A DNA stretch of 64,000 bases from Pararhodonellum marinum (GCF_015354735.1 NZ_JACEFJ010000002.1:310001-374000); one strand, 5' to 3'; shown: positions 35,225-44,460, counted from the first letter of the stretch. Made by a program: numbers and translations. Notes: a model not told the origin generated them from the sequence alone.

Positions 35225-35434
35225 ATGGCTAAGAAAAAATCAAAAAAAGAAGAAAATCCGAAAGTGAACCCGGATTTGGAAGGGTTTAAAATGAACATCA
35301 ATACTTTTGGTGAAATATCAAGTTCATTCTCTATTGATAAAATCAATGAGTTCTTAAATAAGAATGTGGAGGATAAAAAACTCAAAGACAGGGATGACTT
35401 GGACGAAATCAAAAACCCCAAAAAAGATAAATAA
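35225..35434 (+). CDS. Small lysine/aspartate-rich protein of unknown function
   Basis: 69 residues, start MAKKKSKKEENPKVNPDLEGF. A basic N-terminus is followed by a middle segment FKMNINTFGEISSSFSIDKINEFLNKN and a charged tail ending NPKKDK. No named domain is recognised. The middle part looks folded and the gene has an ATG, no overlap and a terminator, so I treat it as real. Cytoplasmic. Confidence 0.7.
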   Translation: MAKKKSKKEENPKVNPDLEGFKMNINTFGEISSSFSIDKINEFLNKNVEDKKLKDRDDLDEIKNPKKDK

Positions 35435-35459
35435 AAAAACCGCTATCAGCGGTTTTTTT
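35434..35459. terminator. Bidirectional terminator
   Basis: Stem ACCGCT (35439-35444) with AGCGGT (35448-35453), flanked by A-run and T-run, so it can serve both the small gene and the convergent FKBP operon. Confidence 0.88.
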
Positions 35460-35461
35460 AT

Positions 35462-36022
35462 TTAGTCAAGGCCTAAGAAATCCACATCAAACACCAATAC
35501 TGAGTTGGGTGGAATCAAAGGATTACTTTCCGTGTCTCGATAAGCCAACGGGGAAGGAATCAAAAGCACTGCCTTTGAGCCACTTCTGAGTCTGCTAAAA
35601 CCATGGTTAAAGCCTTCAATGGCAGAGGGACCTGCCTGAGAGAAGACCACAAACTGAAATACATTGAAGGGACGATCTGTATTCAGGTCATTGTCCTCGG
35701 CTACTTCTCTGATATTTGTATCGAAGACAGTGCCATCTAGAAGAGCCCCAGTATAGTTACAGTATACAAAATTTCCTGGATTAGGTCTTGCACCTTCTCC
35801 CTCTTCCTGTACAATGATAACCACCCCGCTGGGATCATGGATTCTGTATAAACTATCTATTTGGGCGGTTTCAAGATAGGTATCAATTTTTTCTCGGTCA
35901 ATGGCCAAGTTTCCTTCAAAGTCATACTGTGGTCCGCCGAAGGGATTCTGCTGCTGATCACATGAGCCTAATAGGCCAAGTATCACAAAAGCAAAAAGAA
36001 AATTTAAGGTTAATTTACGCAT
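35462..36022 (-). CDS. FKBP-type peptidyl-prolyl isomerase lipoprotein (third in operon)
   Basis: 186 residues. Lipoprotein signal MRKLTLNFLFAFVILGLLGSC, then a spacer, then one FKBP domain (about 75-186) with YCNYTGALLDGTVFDTN and PSAIEGFNHGF, ending PPNSVLVFDVDFLGLD. Helps fold envelope proteins by prolyl cis-trans isomerisation. Its start touches the stop of the preceding FKBP gene (shared base 36022). Several active-site aromatics differ from canonical FKBP, so activity may be weak. Confidence 0.88.
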   Translation of the reverse strand: MRKLTLNFLFAFVILGLLGSCDQQQNPFGGPQYDFEGNLAIDREKIDTYLETAQIDSLYRIHDPSGVVIIVQEEGEGARPNPGNFVYCNYTGALLDGTVFDTNIREVAEDNDLNTDRPFNVFQFVVFSQAGPSAIEGFNHGFSRLRSGSKAVLLIPSPLAYRDTESNPLIPPNSVLVFDVDFLGLD

Positions 36023-36576
36023 TATTCTGGGGTCTCCATTTCCGCACTCCTTACCTCTACCATATCCAATTCAAAAACCAATACGGAGTTAGGCGGTATA
36101 TTTCCTTGCTGAGAATTTCCATAAGCATATATAGAAGGGATCAACACGGTGGTTTCATCACCTTCTCTCATGATTGACAAAGCATACTCAAACCCAGGAA
36201 TAACCTGCCCACTCCCAACGATTGTTTCCAAAGGTTGATAAGTCCGGTTTGGATTAAAAATTCCATTTGCCCGAGCCACTGAATCTAGAGAGGTATCAAA
36301 AATTTGGTTGTTGGTAAGCTTGCCGATGTAATCCACGTAAACTGTATCCCCCAATTCCACTTCAAGGCCTTCACCAAGCTCTTGCCAAATCACCCTGATT
36401 CCTGACATTTCCTCCGTGACTTCTTTTACATTGGTCATCGGATTATTGGCTACATAGTTTTCGATCGTCTGAAGGTCTCGTTGAATGATGGATTCAATGG
36501 TTTCCTGCTCAGAGATGCAAGCAAATGTCAAACCTGTGATCAGGAACGACATGAAAATCTTTAGCCTATTGCTCAT
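36022..36576 (-). CDS. FKBP-type peptidyl-prolyl isomerase lipoprotein (second in operon)
   Basis: 184 residues. Signal MSNRLKIFMSFLITGLTFAC with the Cys near residue 20. A short helical part (TIESIIQRDLQTIENYVANN) precedes an FKBP domain with VYVDYIGKLTNNQIFDTS, VIPGFEYALSIMREGDE and NIPPNSVLVFELDMVEV. Its helical N-part resembles the linker in the larger partner (DDIASLENYISENN), so these genes likely arose by duplication. Sits 3 bases after the next upstream gene. Confidence 0.88.
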   Translation of the reverse strand: MSNRLKIFMSFLITGLTFACISEQETIESIIQRDLQTIENYVANNPMTNVKEVTEEMSGIRVIWQELGEGLEVELGDTVYVDYIGKLTNNQIFDTSLDSVARANGIFNPNRTYQPLETIVGSGQVIPGFEYALSIMREGDETTVLIPSIYAYGNSQQGNIPPNSVLVFELDMVEVRSAEMETPE

Positions 36577-36579
36577 TAA

Positions 36580-37524
36580 TTATTGTTTTTTTACGTCTGT
36601 AACTTCTACGTCAAAGATGAGGATAGAGTTAGGTTTGATGACCTCGCTTCTTTGGTTGGGTCCATATGCCAATGGAGAAGGAATCAAGAGTTTGGCTTTG
36701 GAGCCTTTCTTGAGGTATCCAAGTCCTTCGTCCCATCCTCTAATGACCATTCCAGTTCCAACCTGAACTTCGATCGGTGCATAATCTCTTTGTGCATTGA
36801 ACACGCCTTTTTCCTGTGCAGTTTCCGCCACGCTTGTGTCAAAAAGGGTACCATCCAGCACATAGCCGGTGTAGTGTACAGAAACCATGTCACCAGCATC
36901 CACTGGCTCGCCTTCACCTTCTTCTTCTATGACGTAAAAAAGCCCTGATTCTGTCTTGGTTGCATTCAAATTATTTTCTGAGATATAATTTTCCAAGGAG
37001 GCAATGTCATCAGTTAACTGCTTCTCAGCATCCCGTTCTTGCTTTAACCTCATTTGATCACTCATGGCTGTAAAATAATCCTGAAATTCATTTTCAGGAA
37101 TTACATCAACAACACCAATGTTTAAAGCCACTGATTCATCACTTTTCAGGAAAGGTGGCGCACCAAATTCTCCAAATATTTTTTCAACTGTTGCATTTAT
37201 TTGAATGCTGTCTCCTTTTTTTAGACCCAATACAATTTCGTCAATTCCTCTTTGGAAAGGAATGGAATCACTGCTGATAAAATATTGAGGCATCCCAAAA
37301 TCATAGGTATTGATAAAAATCGAGTCATTTGAAGTTTTGGCAATGACATGGTAGAGTACATAGTCACCCTCATTGGGTCTTGAATCACCCTCTTCAATAT
37401 AGGCATATTCCATCCCGTCTTCTGTGGTAGCCGTTCTTTTGATGCCAGATTTGTTGCAGGATTGCATGCCGACAGTAGCTAGAAGCAACACAGTCGACAG
37501 GAATAAGGTATTAACTTTTTTCAT
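36580..37524 (-). CDS. Two-domain FKBP-type isomerase lipoprotein
   Basis: 314 residues. Signal MKKVNTLFLSTVLLLATVGMQSC (Cys about 23). First a degenerate FKBP-like domain (about 40-150, NEGDYVLYHVIAKTSNDSIF, EIVLGLKKGDSIQI), then a helical linker, then a canonical FKBP domain (about 205-314) with VSVHYTGYVLDGTLFDTS, VIRGWDEGLGYLKKGSKA and LAYGPNQ. Periplasm-facing chaperone/isomerase. Overlaps the DHH phosphoesterase gene by 14 bases. It is related to GldI-type lipoproteins of flavobacteria, but orthology cannot be claimed. Confidence 0.9.
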   Translation of the reverse strand: MKKVNTLFLSTVLLLATVGMQSCNKSGIKRTATTEDGMEYAYIEEGDSRPNEGDYVLYHVIAKTSNDSIFINTYDFGMPQYFISSDSIPFQRGIDEIVLGLKKGDSIQINATVEKIFGEFGAPPFLKSDESVALNIGVVDVIPENEFQDYFTAMSDQMRLKQERDAEKQLTDDIASLENYISENNLNATKTESGLFYVIEEEGEGEPVDAGDMVSVHYTGYVLDGTLFDTSVAETAQEKGVFNAQRDYAPIEVQVGTGMVIRGWDEGLGYLKKGSKAKLLIPSPLAYGPNQRSEVIKPNSILIFDVEVTDVKKQ

Positions 37525-38551
37525 GGATGAATTCTAATTGGTTGAATAATGTTTCTTTATTTTCTTTGATAAGGGTTTCAAATTTCTCAAGGGTTTCAGG
37601 CAGAGGCAAATCTGATTTGCCTCCCGCTGCATTTTTATGTCCACCTCCGTTAAAATATTCAGCAGCAAATTTATTGATGACTACATCTTCAGTTGACCTG
37701 AAAGAGATTTTTATACCGTCTTCTCTTTCGGTAAAAAGGGCTGCAATTTTAATTCCATCCAGGGACAATGCATAATTCACCAAGCCTTCGGTATCGCCGG
37801 TCTGTGAAGCATATTTTCTCAAATCCTTTTTGTTGATGGAAAAATAGGCTGTTTTCAGTTCCTGAAGTATCACCAGTCTTCTACTTAAAGCAAAACCTAT
37901 AAACTTAAGCCGGTTAACTGAATTGGTATCATAAATCAATCGCGCAATTTTACAGTTGTCAGCACCGAGCTCTATCAACTCAGCTGTAACCAAATGTACA
38001 TTCTTTGTGGTATTAGGGTGCTTAAAACCACCTGTGTCCGTCATGATGCCTGCGTACAGGCATTCTGCAATGTCCTTGTCAATAAGCTCCTGATCTCCGA
38101 TTTTTACAATCAGATCATAAATCAGTTCACAGGTAGCGGCGGCTTTGGTACTCCAATACATGAAGTCAGCAAAGTCTTCAGGGTCTTGGTGGTGGTCTAT
38201 GACTACCTTATATGCTTTGGACTTACCGATGATTTCACCAAGTTCATTGATTCTTGACAGGTTGGAAAAGTCAAGGCAAATGATGATTTCAGCCTCAGAA
38301 ATTTTCTTAAGGGCCAAAGGCTTAAGATTTTTGTCTTCAAAATTGATCACATCCTCATGTCCTTTCATCCAATTGAGGAAAGAAGGGTAATCAGTAGGCG
38401 TGATGACAGTTACATCGTTCCCCTTTTTAATCAAGTAATTAGCCATCCCCAAAGAAGAACCTAGCGCATCTGCATCTGGTTTTGGATGGGTGGTTATGAC
38501 TATTTTTTTTGGGGGGGTGATCTGCCTTTTAAATGATTCTAATGCTTGCAT
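37511..38551 (-). CDS. DHH-family phosphoesterase (NrnA-like)
   Basis: 346 residues. DHH motifs: THPKPDADALGSSLG (about 21-35), ICLDFSN, and VIDHHQDPEDFADF; C-terminal DHHA1 motif GGGHKNAAGG. NrnA-type enzymes degrade very short RNA and dephosphorylate pAp. It is the first gene of a four-gene operon with the three FKBP lipoproteins, overlapping the next by 14 bases, an arrangement I have the impression is common in Cytophagales. Divergent from ndk. Confidence 0.9.
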   Translation of the reverse strand: MQALESFKRQITPPKKIVITTHPKPDADALGSSLGMANYLIKKGNDVTVITPTDYPSFLNWMKGHEDVINFEDKNLKPLALKKISEAEIIICLDFSNLSRINELGEIIGKSKAYKVVIDHHQDPEDFADFMYWSTKAAATCELIYDLIVKIGDQELIDKDIAECLYAGIMTDTGGFKHPNTTKNVHLVTAELIELGADNCKIARLIYDTNSVNRLKFIGFALSRRLVILQELKTAYFSINKKDLRKYASQTGDTEGLVNYALSLDGIKIAALFTEREDGIKISFRSTEDVVINKFAAEYFNGGGHKNAAGGKSDLPLPETLEKFETLIKENKETLFNQLEFIHEKS

Positions 38552-38699
38552 CTGAACTCTTTAGCATAAGTACTTTCAAAGTACATCAGGCGCAAAGGTC
38601 TGTATAAATTTTGAATTTTCCCAATAGGGGACTTTTGCTTTGATTTCCTTGGCCGTTTTAAAATAACGATGTCAATTCGGACTTTCGCATATTTCCCAC

Positions 38700-38707
38700 T
38701 AAATTTG
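38700..38707 (+). promoter_or_regulatory. -7 box of the ndk promoter
   Basis: TAAATTTG, matching TAnnTTTG, 31 bases ahead of the ndk start. No good -33 TTG is seen at 19-23 bases. Confidence 0.5.
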
Positions 38708-38738
38708 CCGACGGAATAAACAAATAACAATCAACATA

Positions 38739-39161
38739 ATGGCAGGAAAAAGAACATTCACGATGATCAAGCCAGATGCTTTTGAAGCTGGCCACTCGGG
38801 TGCAATATTGAAAATGATTGAAGAAGCCGGATTCAAGGTAGTGGCCATGAAAGCCACTATTCTTTCTCGCGAACTAGCTGGAAAGTTTTATGAAGTACAT
38901 AAAGAAAGACCTTTTTATCAAGATCTCTGCGCTTACATGTCCTCAGGACCTATTTTTGCAGCCATTCTGGAAAAGGACAATGCGGTGGATGATTTTAGAA
39001 AACTAATCGGTGCGACCAATCCTGCTGATGCAGCAGAGGGAACCATTCGAAAATTATTTGCCACATCCATAGAAGCGAATGCAGTTCACGGTTCCGATTC
39101 TGATGAAAATGCTTCAATTGAAGGCAATTTCTTCTTCAGTCAATTTGAGCGGGTTGTTTAA
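38739..39161 (+). CDS. ndk: Nucleoside-diphosphate kinase
   Basis: 140 residues, family length. Transfers the gamma phosphate between nucleoside triphosphates and diphosphates through a phospho-histidine. N-terminal [17 protein letters not shown] and the active-site block [14 protein letters not shown] with the catalytic His are complete. Monocistronic with a strong terminator. Confidence 0.97.
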   Translation: MAGKRTFTMIKPDAFEAGHSGAILKMIEEAGFKVVAMKATILSRELAGKFYEVHKERPFYQDLCAYMSSGPIFAAILEKDNAVDDFRKLIGATNPADAAEGTIRKLFATSIEANAVHGSDSDENASIEGNFFFSQFERVV

Positions 39162-39182
39162 TAAACTTTCAAAAAGCATACT

Positions 39183-39219
39183 AAAGCCTTAAGCATTTCC
39201 ATTTGCTTAAGGCTTTTTT
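39183..39219 (+). terminator. Terminator of ndk
   Basis: Perfect 13-bp stem (39183-39195 with 39204-39216), loop TTTCCATT, then T-run. Confidence 0.92.
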
Positions 39220-39240
39220 ATTTCATCAGGTTGAGTGAAG

Positions 39241-39474
39241 TCATTCTCCGCAAGCCCCCTCATCCCACCTCAGAACGCCCGAGTTAAGCGCCACACAAGA
39301 ATTAGAGTAGGTTTTTCCATCACAACCGCATACCGGTAAGTAAATCATGGTACAGATGCCCTCCTCGTTAATCTTTGAAGGGTCAATACAGCTTAGCCTT
39401 TCCTGAGGTTGCTGGTCCTCACATTGAAACCCCAAAACCAGGATCATTCCCATTACCGCCAAGATCTTTTTCAT
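39241..39474 (-). CDS. Kazal-type inhibitor-like lipoprotein
   Basis: 77 residues from the chosen start MKKILAVMGMILVLGFQC, a lipoprotein signal with Cys at residue 18; three upstream codons are also open. The mature part has CTMIYLPVCGCDGKTYSN, then SCVALNSGVL and a final Cys, the spacing of Kazal serine-protease-inhibitor domains. In bacteria such proteins may protect against host or grazer proteases; this is inference. Monocistronic. Confidence 0.85.
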   Translation of the reverse strand: MKKILAVMGMILVLGFQCEDQQPQERLSCIDPSKINEEGICTMIYLPVCGCDGKTYSNSCVALNSGVLRWDEGACGE

Positions 39475-39561
39475 AACAGACATTTTTTTCTCAAATAACC
39501 CTTAGCCTTATATCGTGTAGACGAAAAAAGGGGTAGATATGCTACAAGGATTGAACAAATT

Positions 39562-40626
39562 CTATTCGTTTTCTTCTGTTTTCTTTTTAAAAAAGACCTG
39601 CCTGATCCATCTAGGTAAAAAGATAGCCCCAAGAAACAGGTAAGGGTAATAGGAAAGCAGTCTCCAGAGGATACTGGTAACAAAGGTGTATCCACCAAGA
39701 AATTCTGAGAAAAATTGTGTAAAGAAAAATTCTGCCGTGCCACTGCTGCCTGGAGTAGGCGAAATCATCATGACAATCCACATGATGATCTGTCGGGCAA
39801 AGACAATGATATGCTCAGTCACTGTTAATGAATTATAAGCAGTGATGAGTGCATTTAGCATAAGGTATCGGGAGGACCAAATAAACACGGTGGCCAAAAC
39901 AATGGGTATCCAATAAGAAAAACTCTTTCCTTTCAGTTGCCGGGATGCCTCCATGATTTGGTTGCCGTATTCGTTAGCCTGTTGCTTCCATTTGCGCAGC
40001 CATCTGATGGAAAAGGTTTTCAGGAGAATCCATTTAAATACCCTCGGTTTGTAAAACAAGGCAGCAGACATGACCAAGGTATAAAAAGCATAGAGAGAAT
40101 AACTCACCCAGAAAATGTATTGCAGACTATTTCCTATCCGCAATTCTATGGTCCTGCTTTCCGGAAAGATGTTTCCTTTTGCCAAAAACAAAATAATGGG
40201 TGCACCGATCACAAAAAACAAGTTGTCTAAAATAGCCGTCACCATGACAAATGCGATGGCTTTTCCTAGTTTGATACCTTCTTTGTTCAAAATAAATACC
40301 GCCACTGCTGTGCCCCCAACGATTGAAGGGGTTACGGCGGATGCGAATTCCCAGAGAATGATGACATAAATGGCCCTTACCCAGGTAAGTTTGCGGTCTG
40401 TGATTTCCCTGATTCTATACACATAACCGGCATCTCGACCTATGATTACCAAAATGGCCAGAAAAATAGAGACGGCTGAGGCATCAAAAACCCCTCTCAG
40501 GGTCTTGGCATTGACTGATGGATCCAGGTAAAACAACAAAAAGACGATTCCAAGTCCAATAAGGATAGGAACCCAAACCTTGTTGGGATTCAGTGTTTGG
40601 AAGATTTTCTTGTTATCTAATTTCAT
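39562..40626 (-). CDS. Lysylphosphatidylglycerol-synthase-type membrane (flippase-like) protein
   Basis: 354 residues and about 8 hydrophobic helices, first VWVPILIGLGIVFLLFYL. The block EFASAVTPSIVGGTAVAVFIL and the later MISPTPGSSGTAEFFF are the signature of the UPF0104/AglD_2 membrane domain seen in MprF and AglD. No cytoplasmic synthase domain, so it probably moves a lipid-linked substrate across the inner membrane. Starts 3 bases after scpA and so shares its transcript. Confidence 0.88.
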   Translation of the reverse strand: MKLDNKKIFQTLNPNKVWVPILIGLGIVFLLFYLDPSVNAKTLRGVFDASAVSIFLAILVIIGRDAGYVYRIREITDRKLTWVRAIYVIILWEFASAVTPSIVGGTAVAVFILNKEGIKLGKAIAFVMVTAILDNLFFVIGAPIILFLAKGNIFPESRTIELRIGNSLQYIFWVSYSLYAFYTLVMSAALFYKPRVFKWILLKTFSIRWLRKWKQQANEYGNQIMEASRQLKGKSFSYWIPIVLATVFIWSSRYLMLNALITAYNSLTVTEHIIVFARQIIMWIVMMISPTPGSSGTAEFFFTQFFSEFLGGYTFVTSILWRLLSYYPYLFLGAIFLPRWIRQVFFKKKTEENE

Positions 40627-40629
40627 AAA

Positions 40630-41379
40630 TCAGGTTGCCGAAACCCCCTCTGTTTTTTGCACCCAAAAATTATTGAAGCCGTCGCCGATAGTTAAGGTAA
40701 CCAAAGAAAGCTGTAACAGTTCCAATATGGCCAAAAAGGTATAGATTACGAAAATTTTATCGGCTTTGTACTCGATGAAGTCAGAGAAGGGCACTTTATC
40801 CCGCAAGGTGATTCTTTCTAAAACGAAATTTTTTTGCTGATCTATGGTGTAGGGATACTGAATCACAGTATGCATGGTTTCATCAGTCCTGTCGGCGAAT
40901 TTAGCCATAACTTTTTGATAGACCTTGAGAAGTTTGTAAAGGTCCAGGTCTTGTATTTCTGCCTCTACCTCATCAATTTTCGATAAGGCTTTCAGTTCAC
41001 TGAGTATATTTCCTCTGGATTCTTTGGCTAGTCGATTTTCTTCTAGGGCTGAGAGTTCCTGAATGACCGATTTATACTTTTTATACTCTAGAAGATGTTT
41101 GACCAGCTCCTCCCTAGGATCTATTTCATGCCCTTGTTCGTCCAATTCGGGTCTGGGAATGAGCATCCTCGACTTTATTTTCATGAGAGTGGCTGCCACT
41201 AGGATAAATTCACTGGCCACTTCCATTTCCATGATTTCAAGTTGGTGGAGGTAATCCAGAAAATCAAGTGTGATTTGGGCTATGGGAATATCATAAATAT
41301 CCAGTTCGTCCCGCTCAATAAAGAACAGCAACAAATCGAATGGTCCCTCGAAGAGTGGCAATTTGATTTCAAAACTCAC
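40630..41379 (-). CDS. scpA: Segregation and condensation protein A
   Basis: 249 residues. N-terminus EIKLPLFEGPFDLLLFFIERDELDIYDIPI is diagnostic for ScpA, the kleisin of the bacterial SMC complex, followed by SEFILVAATLMKIKSRMLI. Acts with SMC and ScpB in chromosome compaction and segregation. scpB is not in this window. First gene of a pair with the flippase-like gene; divergent from dxs. Confidence 0.95.
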   Translation of the reverse strand: MSFEIKLPLFEGPFDLLLFFIERDELDIYDIPIAQITLDFLDYLHQLEIMEMEVASEFILVAATLMKIKSRMLIPRPELDEQGHEIDPREELVKHLLEYKKYKSVIQELSALEENRLAKESRGNILSELKALSKIDEVEAEIQDLDLYKLLKVYQKVMAKFADRTDETMHTVIQYPYTIDQQKNFVLERITLRDKVPFSDFIEYKADKIFVIYTFLAILELLQLSLVTLTIGDGFNNFWVQKTEGVSAT

Positions 41380-41554
41380 TGGATACTAAGATATTTGTTG
41401 TAAATTTGACCCGTAATTCAATCCAAAGATATTATATTAAAGTTTAATTTTATATTCAACTAGTCAAAAAGCCCTCAGGAAGTATTTAAGATTTGTTATC
41501 TTAAACAATCGAATTGGGAGGGAGTTATTTATTTTTAAAAGATTGTTACTGCGC

Positions 41555-43471
41555 ATGCTCATAAAACCTGGAAAATTACTCGCTCAAATCAATTCCCCTT
41601 CTGATCTAAAAAAATTGGGTAAACACCAGTTGGTTCAAGTCAGTGATGAGTTAAGGCAATTTATTATAGACAATGTCTCCGTGTATGGAGGTCATTTTGG
41701 GGCTAGTTTAGGAGTGGTAGAACTCACGGTTGCGCTTCATTATGTGTTGAACACACCTGAAGATCAACTTGTATGGGATGTAGGGCACCAGGCGTACGGG
41801 CACAAGATTTTAACAGGAAGAAGAGACAATTTCCATACAAACCGGATTTACCAAGGCTTATCTGGTTTTCCAAAACGAAAAGAAAGCGAATTTGATGCTT
41901 TTGGGGTAGGACATTCAAGTACCTCAATTTCCGCTGCCTTGGGGATGGCTGCTGCTTCAAAATACAAGGGTGATGCGCTCAAGCAGCACGTGGCAGTTAT
42001 TGGCGATGGCTCCATGACCGGAGGTATGGCTTTTGAAGCGATGAACCATGCAGGCGTTTCTGATAGCAACTTGCTTATCATACTCAATGACAACTGCATG
42101 TCCATAGACCCCAATGTAGGCGCTTTGAAAGATTATCTTACAGACATCACCACTTCCCACACGTATAATAGAGTGAAAGATGACATCTGGAAGATGTTAG
42201 GTAAATTTAGCAAGTTCGGTAGCAGTGCGCAGGAGATCATTTCAAAATTGGAAGGTGCCATTAAGTCTACGCTATTAAAGCAAAGTAATCTATTCGAATC
42301 CCTCAACCTCCGCTATTTTGGTCCAGTGGATGGCCATGATGTGGATCATTTGGTGGAAGTCCTGAGAGATCTAAAGGATATTCCTGGACCAAAAATATTG
42401 CATTGTGTCACGGTAAAGGGCAAAGGATATGCTTTGGCTGAAAAGGATCAGACCCTCTGGCATGCACCCGGAAAATTTGACAAAATCACAGGCGTAATCG
42501 CCAAGAAAACATACAGTACTCCCCAAGCACCCAAGTACCAGGATGTATTTGGTCATACCCTGGTGGAGCTCGCCAAGGATAACGAAAAAATCATGGGTAT
42601 CACTCCGGCAATGCCATCCGGATCTTCCATGAATATCATGATGAAGGAAATGCCAAATAGGGCATTTGACGTAGGGATTGCAGAGCAACATGCTGTAACG
42701 TTTTCTGCAGGTCTTGCCACTCAAGGCTTGAAACCATTCTGCAATATATACAGTACTTTTATGCAGCGGGCATATGATCAGGTGATCCACGATGTCTGTC
42801 TTCAAAACCTTCCGGTAGTATTTTGTCTTGATAGGGCAGGGTTTGCCGGGGCAGACGGGCCAACCCATCATGGAGCCTATGATTTGGCTTTTTTTAGGTG
42901 TATCCCGAATTTGGTAGTCAGTGCACCTATGGATGAAGAGGAATTGAGGAACCTGATGTTTTCGGCTTCTCTTCATGAAGGCCCCTATTCTATTCGCTAT
43001 CCAAGAGGGCAGGGTGTGATGCCAGAATGGCGGACACCTATGCGGGAAATACCTTTGGGCCAGGGCAGAATAATTAATGAAGGTGAAGAAGTAGCTATCT
43101 TGAGTATAGGCCATATAGGAAATTATGCAGTAGAAGCCACTGCAATTTTGGAAAAAGAAGGATTGAATCCCGCTCATTACGACATGCGTTTCGTAAAACC
43201 CCTTGATGAATCTCTTCTGCATGAAGTTTTTAGTAAATTTAAAAAAGTTATCACCATAGAAGACGGTTGCCTGATAGGCGGATTTGGCAGTGCCGTGTTG
43301 GAATGGATGGTGGACAATGGATATCAGGCCCAGGTAAAAAGGCTTGGCATACCTGATGAGGTCATAGAGCATGGCGAGCAAATAGAGCTCCACCGGGAAT
43401 GTGGAATTGACCCTGAAGGTATTGTTCAAACTGTGAGAAGCCTCAGTACAATAGTCTCTTCGCTCAAGTAA
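41555..43471 (+). CDS. dxs: 1-deoxy-D-xylulose-5-phosphate synthase
   Basis: About 638 residues from ATG 41555 (the frame is also open at TTG 41543). Condenses pyruvate and glyceraldehyde 3-phosphate, the first step of the MEP isoprenoid pathway, with thiamine diphosphate. Seen: the catalytic His in SVYGGHFGASLGVVEL, DVGHQAYGHKILTGRR, the TPP motif GDGSMTGGMAFEAMNHAG...NDN and the transketolase C-domain DVGIAEQHAVTFSAGLA. Feeds carotenoid synthesis (see crtW at the window end). A hydrolase gene follows 12 bases later. Confidence 0.97.
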   Translation: MLIKPGKLLAQINSPSDLKKLGKHQLVQVSDELRQFIIDNVSVYGGHFGASLGVVELTVALHYVLNTPEDQLVWDVGHQAYGHKILTGRRDNFHTNRIYQGLSGFPKRKESEFDAFGVGHSSTSISAALGMAAASKYKGDALKQHVAVIGDGSMTGGMAFEAMNHAGVSDSNLLIILNDNCMSIDPNVGALKDYLTDITTSHTYNRVKDDIWKMLGKFSKFGSSAQEIISKLEGAIKSTLLKQSNLFESLNLRYFGPVDGHDVDHLVEVLRDLKDIPGPKILHCVTVKGKGYALAEKDQTLWHAPGKFDKITGVIAKKTYSTPQAPKYQDVFGHTLVELAKDNEKIMGITPAMPSGSSMNIMMKEMPNRAFDVGIAEQHAVTFSAGLATQGLKPFCNIYSTFMQRAYDQVIHDVCLQNLPVVFCLDRAGFAGADGPTHHGAYDLAFFRCIPNLVVSAPMDEEELRNLMFSASLHEGPYSIRYPRGQGVMPEWRTPMREIPLGQGRIINEGEEVAILSIGHIGNYAVEATAILEKEGLNPAHYDMRFVKPLDESLLHEVFSKFKKVITIEDGCLIGGFGSAVLEWMVDNGYQAQVKRLGIPDEVIEHGEQIELHRECGIDPEGIVQTVRSLSTIVSSLK

Positions 43472-43483
43472 AATTTAGCATTT

Positions 43484-44251
43484 ATGAACATTCGCTATAC
43501 CGATCAAGGTAAAGGGAATCCTGTGATACTGATTCACGGATTCTGTGAATCCAAAGAGATGTGGAGAGCTTTTGAAAAAGAGCTCTCTTTGCGTTATAGG
43601 GTGTTGTGCCCCGATTTGCCTGGGTTTGGTGAAAGTCCTCTTCAGGAGGAAAACATAAATTTGGAGGAAGTTGCTGTCTTGATGCAGGAATGGATGGAGG
43701 AGTTGGGAATCGAAGGGGCAGTGGTGATTGGACATTCTTTAGGAGGATATGTGGCGCTTGCAATGGCTGAATTGATGGGAAATAGGCTGAAAGGATTGGG
43801 GTTGTTTCATTCGACGGCCTTTTCGGATGATGAAGAGAAAATTAAGATAAGAAATAGAACAATTACTTTTGTCAAGAAATATGGGGTAGAGACCTTTGTG
43901 ACCTCTTTTATTCCTCAACTGTTTCCTGAACACCATCGAACTGATTTGGCAGAAACCATACAAGAAATTGTGGAAATGGCCAAAAACACCTCATTAAATG
44001 GATTGGTGGCTTTTACCAAAGCCATGAGAGACAGGAAGGACAGAAGTCAGGTTCTTGGAGAATTTGCCGGAAGAAAGCTTTTTATCGCCGGTACCTTAGA
44101 TGGGGCAGTCCCATTAGCGTCAAGCAGGAGGCAAAAAAATATGGTGGATGACTACCACGAAATTTCTGACTGTGGACATATGGGGATGTTTGAAAAGGAA
44201 AAGGAGACCCTGGAAGTAGTCGATAATTTTTTGAAGAGCGCTTTTGTTTGA
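43484..44251 (+). CDS. Alpha/beta hydrolase
   Basis: 255 residues. Oxyanion region PVILIHGFCESKEMW, nucleophile elbow IGHSLGGYVAL, acid in AGTLDGAVPL and catalytic His in SDCGHMGMFE, so the triad is complete. The substrate is unknown. It is 12 bases downstream of dxs, likely cotranscribed. Confidence 0.9.
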   Translation: MNIRYTDQGKGNPVILIHGFCESKEMWRAFEKELSLRYRVLCPDLPGFGESPLQEENINLEEVAVLMQEWMEELGIEGAVVIGHSLGGYVALAMAELMGNRLKGLGLFHSTAFSDDEEKIKIRNRTITFVKKYGVETFVTSFIPQLFPEHHRTDLAETIQEIVEMAKNTSLNGLVAFTKAMRDRKDRSQVLGEFAGRKLFIAGTLDGAVPLASSRRQKNMVDDYHEISDCGHMGMFEKEKETLEVVDNFLKSAFV

Positions 44252-44460
44252 TTTGAAGAGCGCTTCATAAGAAGATCTGTATTTGGTTTTTAAGGGTTAC
44301 TCGCGGATTTTGTCCGTTGAAAAATGATTTTTAGGATAAAATAAGAAACATGTTTTCGGTTTTGGTGAAAACCCCTAAAGCTAGAAAGGCAAAGACTGGT
44401 TAAATTTTTAGTGGCTGTTTACATTTATAGGTATGATTCAAACCCTTAAATGAATTCACC

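Noticed and set aside
41401-41408. TAAATTTG box as dxs promoter
   Set aside because: Correct -7 sequence but no -33 TTG at a suitable distance, and about 150 bases from the start; left out as unsupported.
42371-43429. 352-residue minus-strand frame inside dxs
   Set aside because: It is the complement of a well-supported dxs gene; composition is Cys/His/Phe-rich and without domain features.
44232-44265. Short direct repeat TGAAGAGCGCTT near the hydrolase stop
   Set aside because: Only two 12-base copies, one inside the coding end; likely a local duplication without function.
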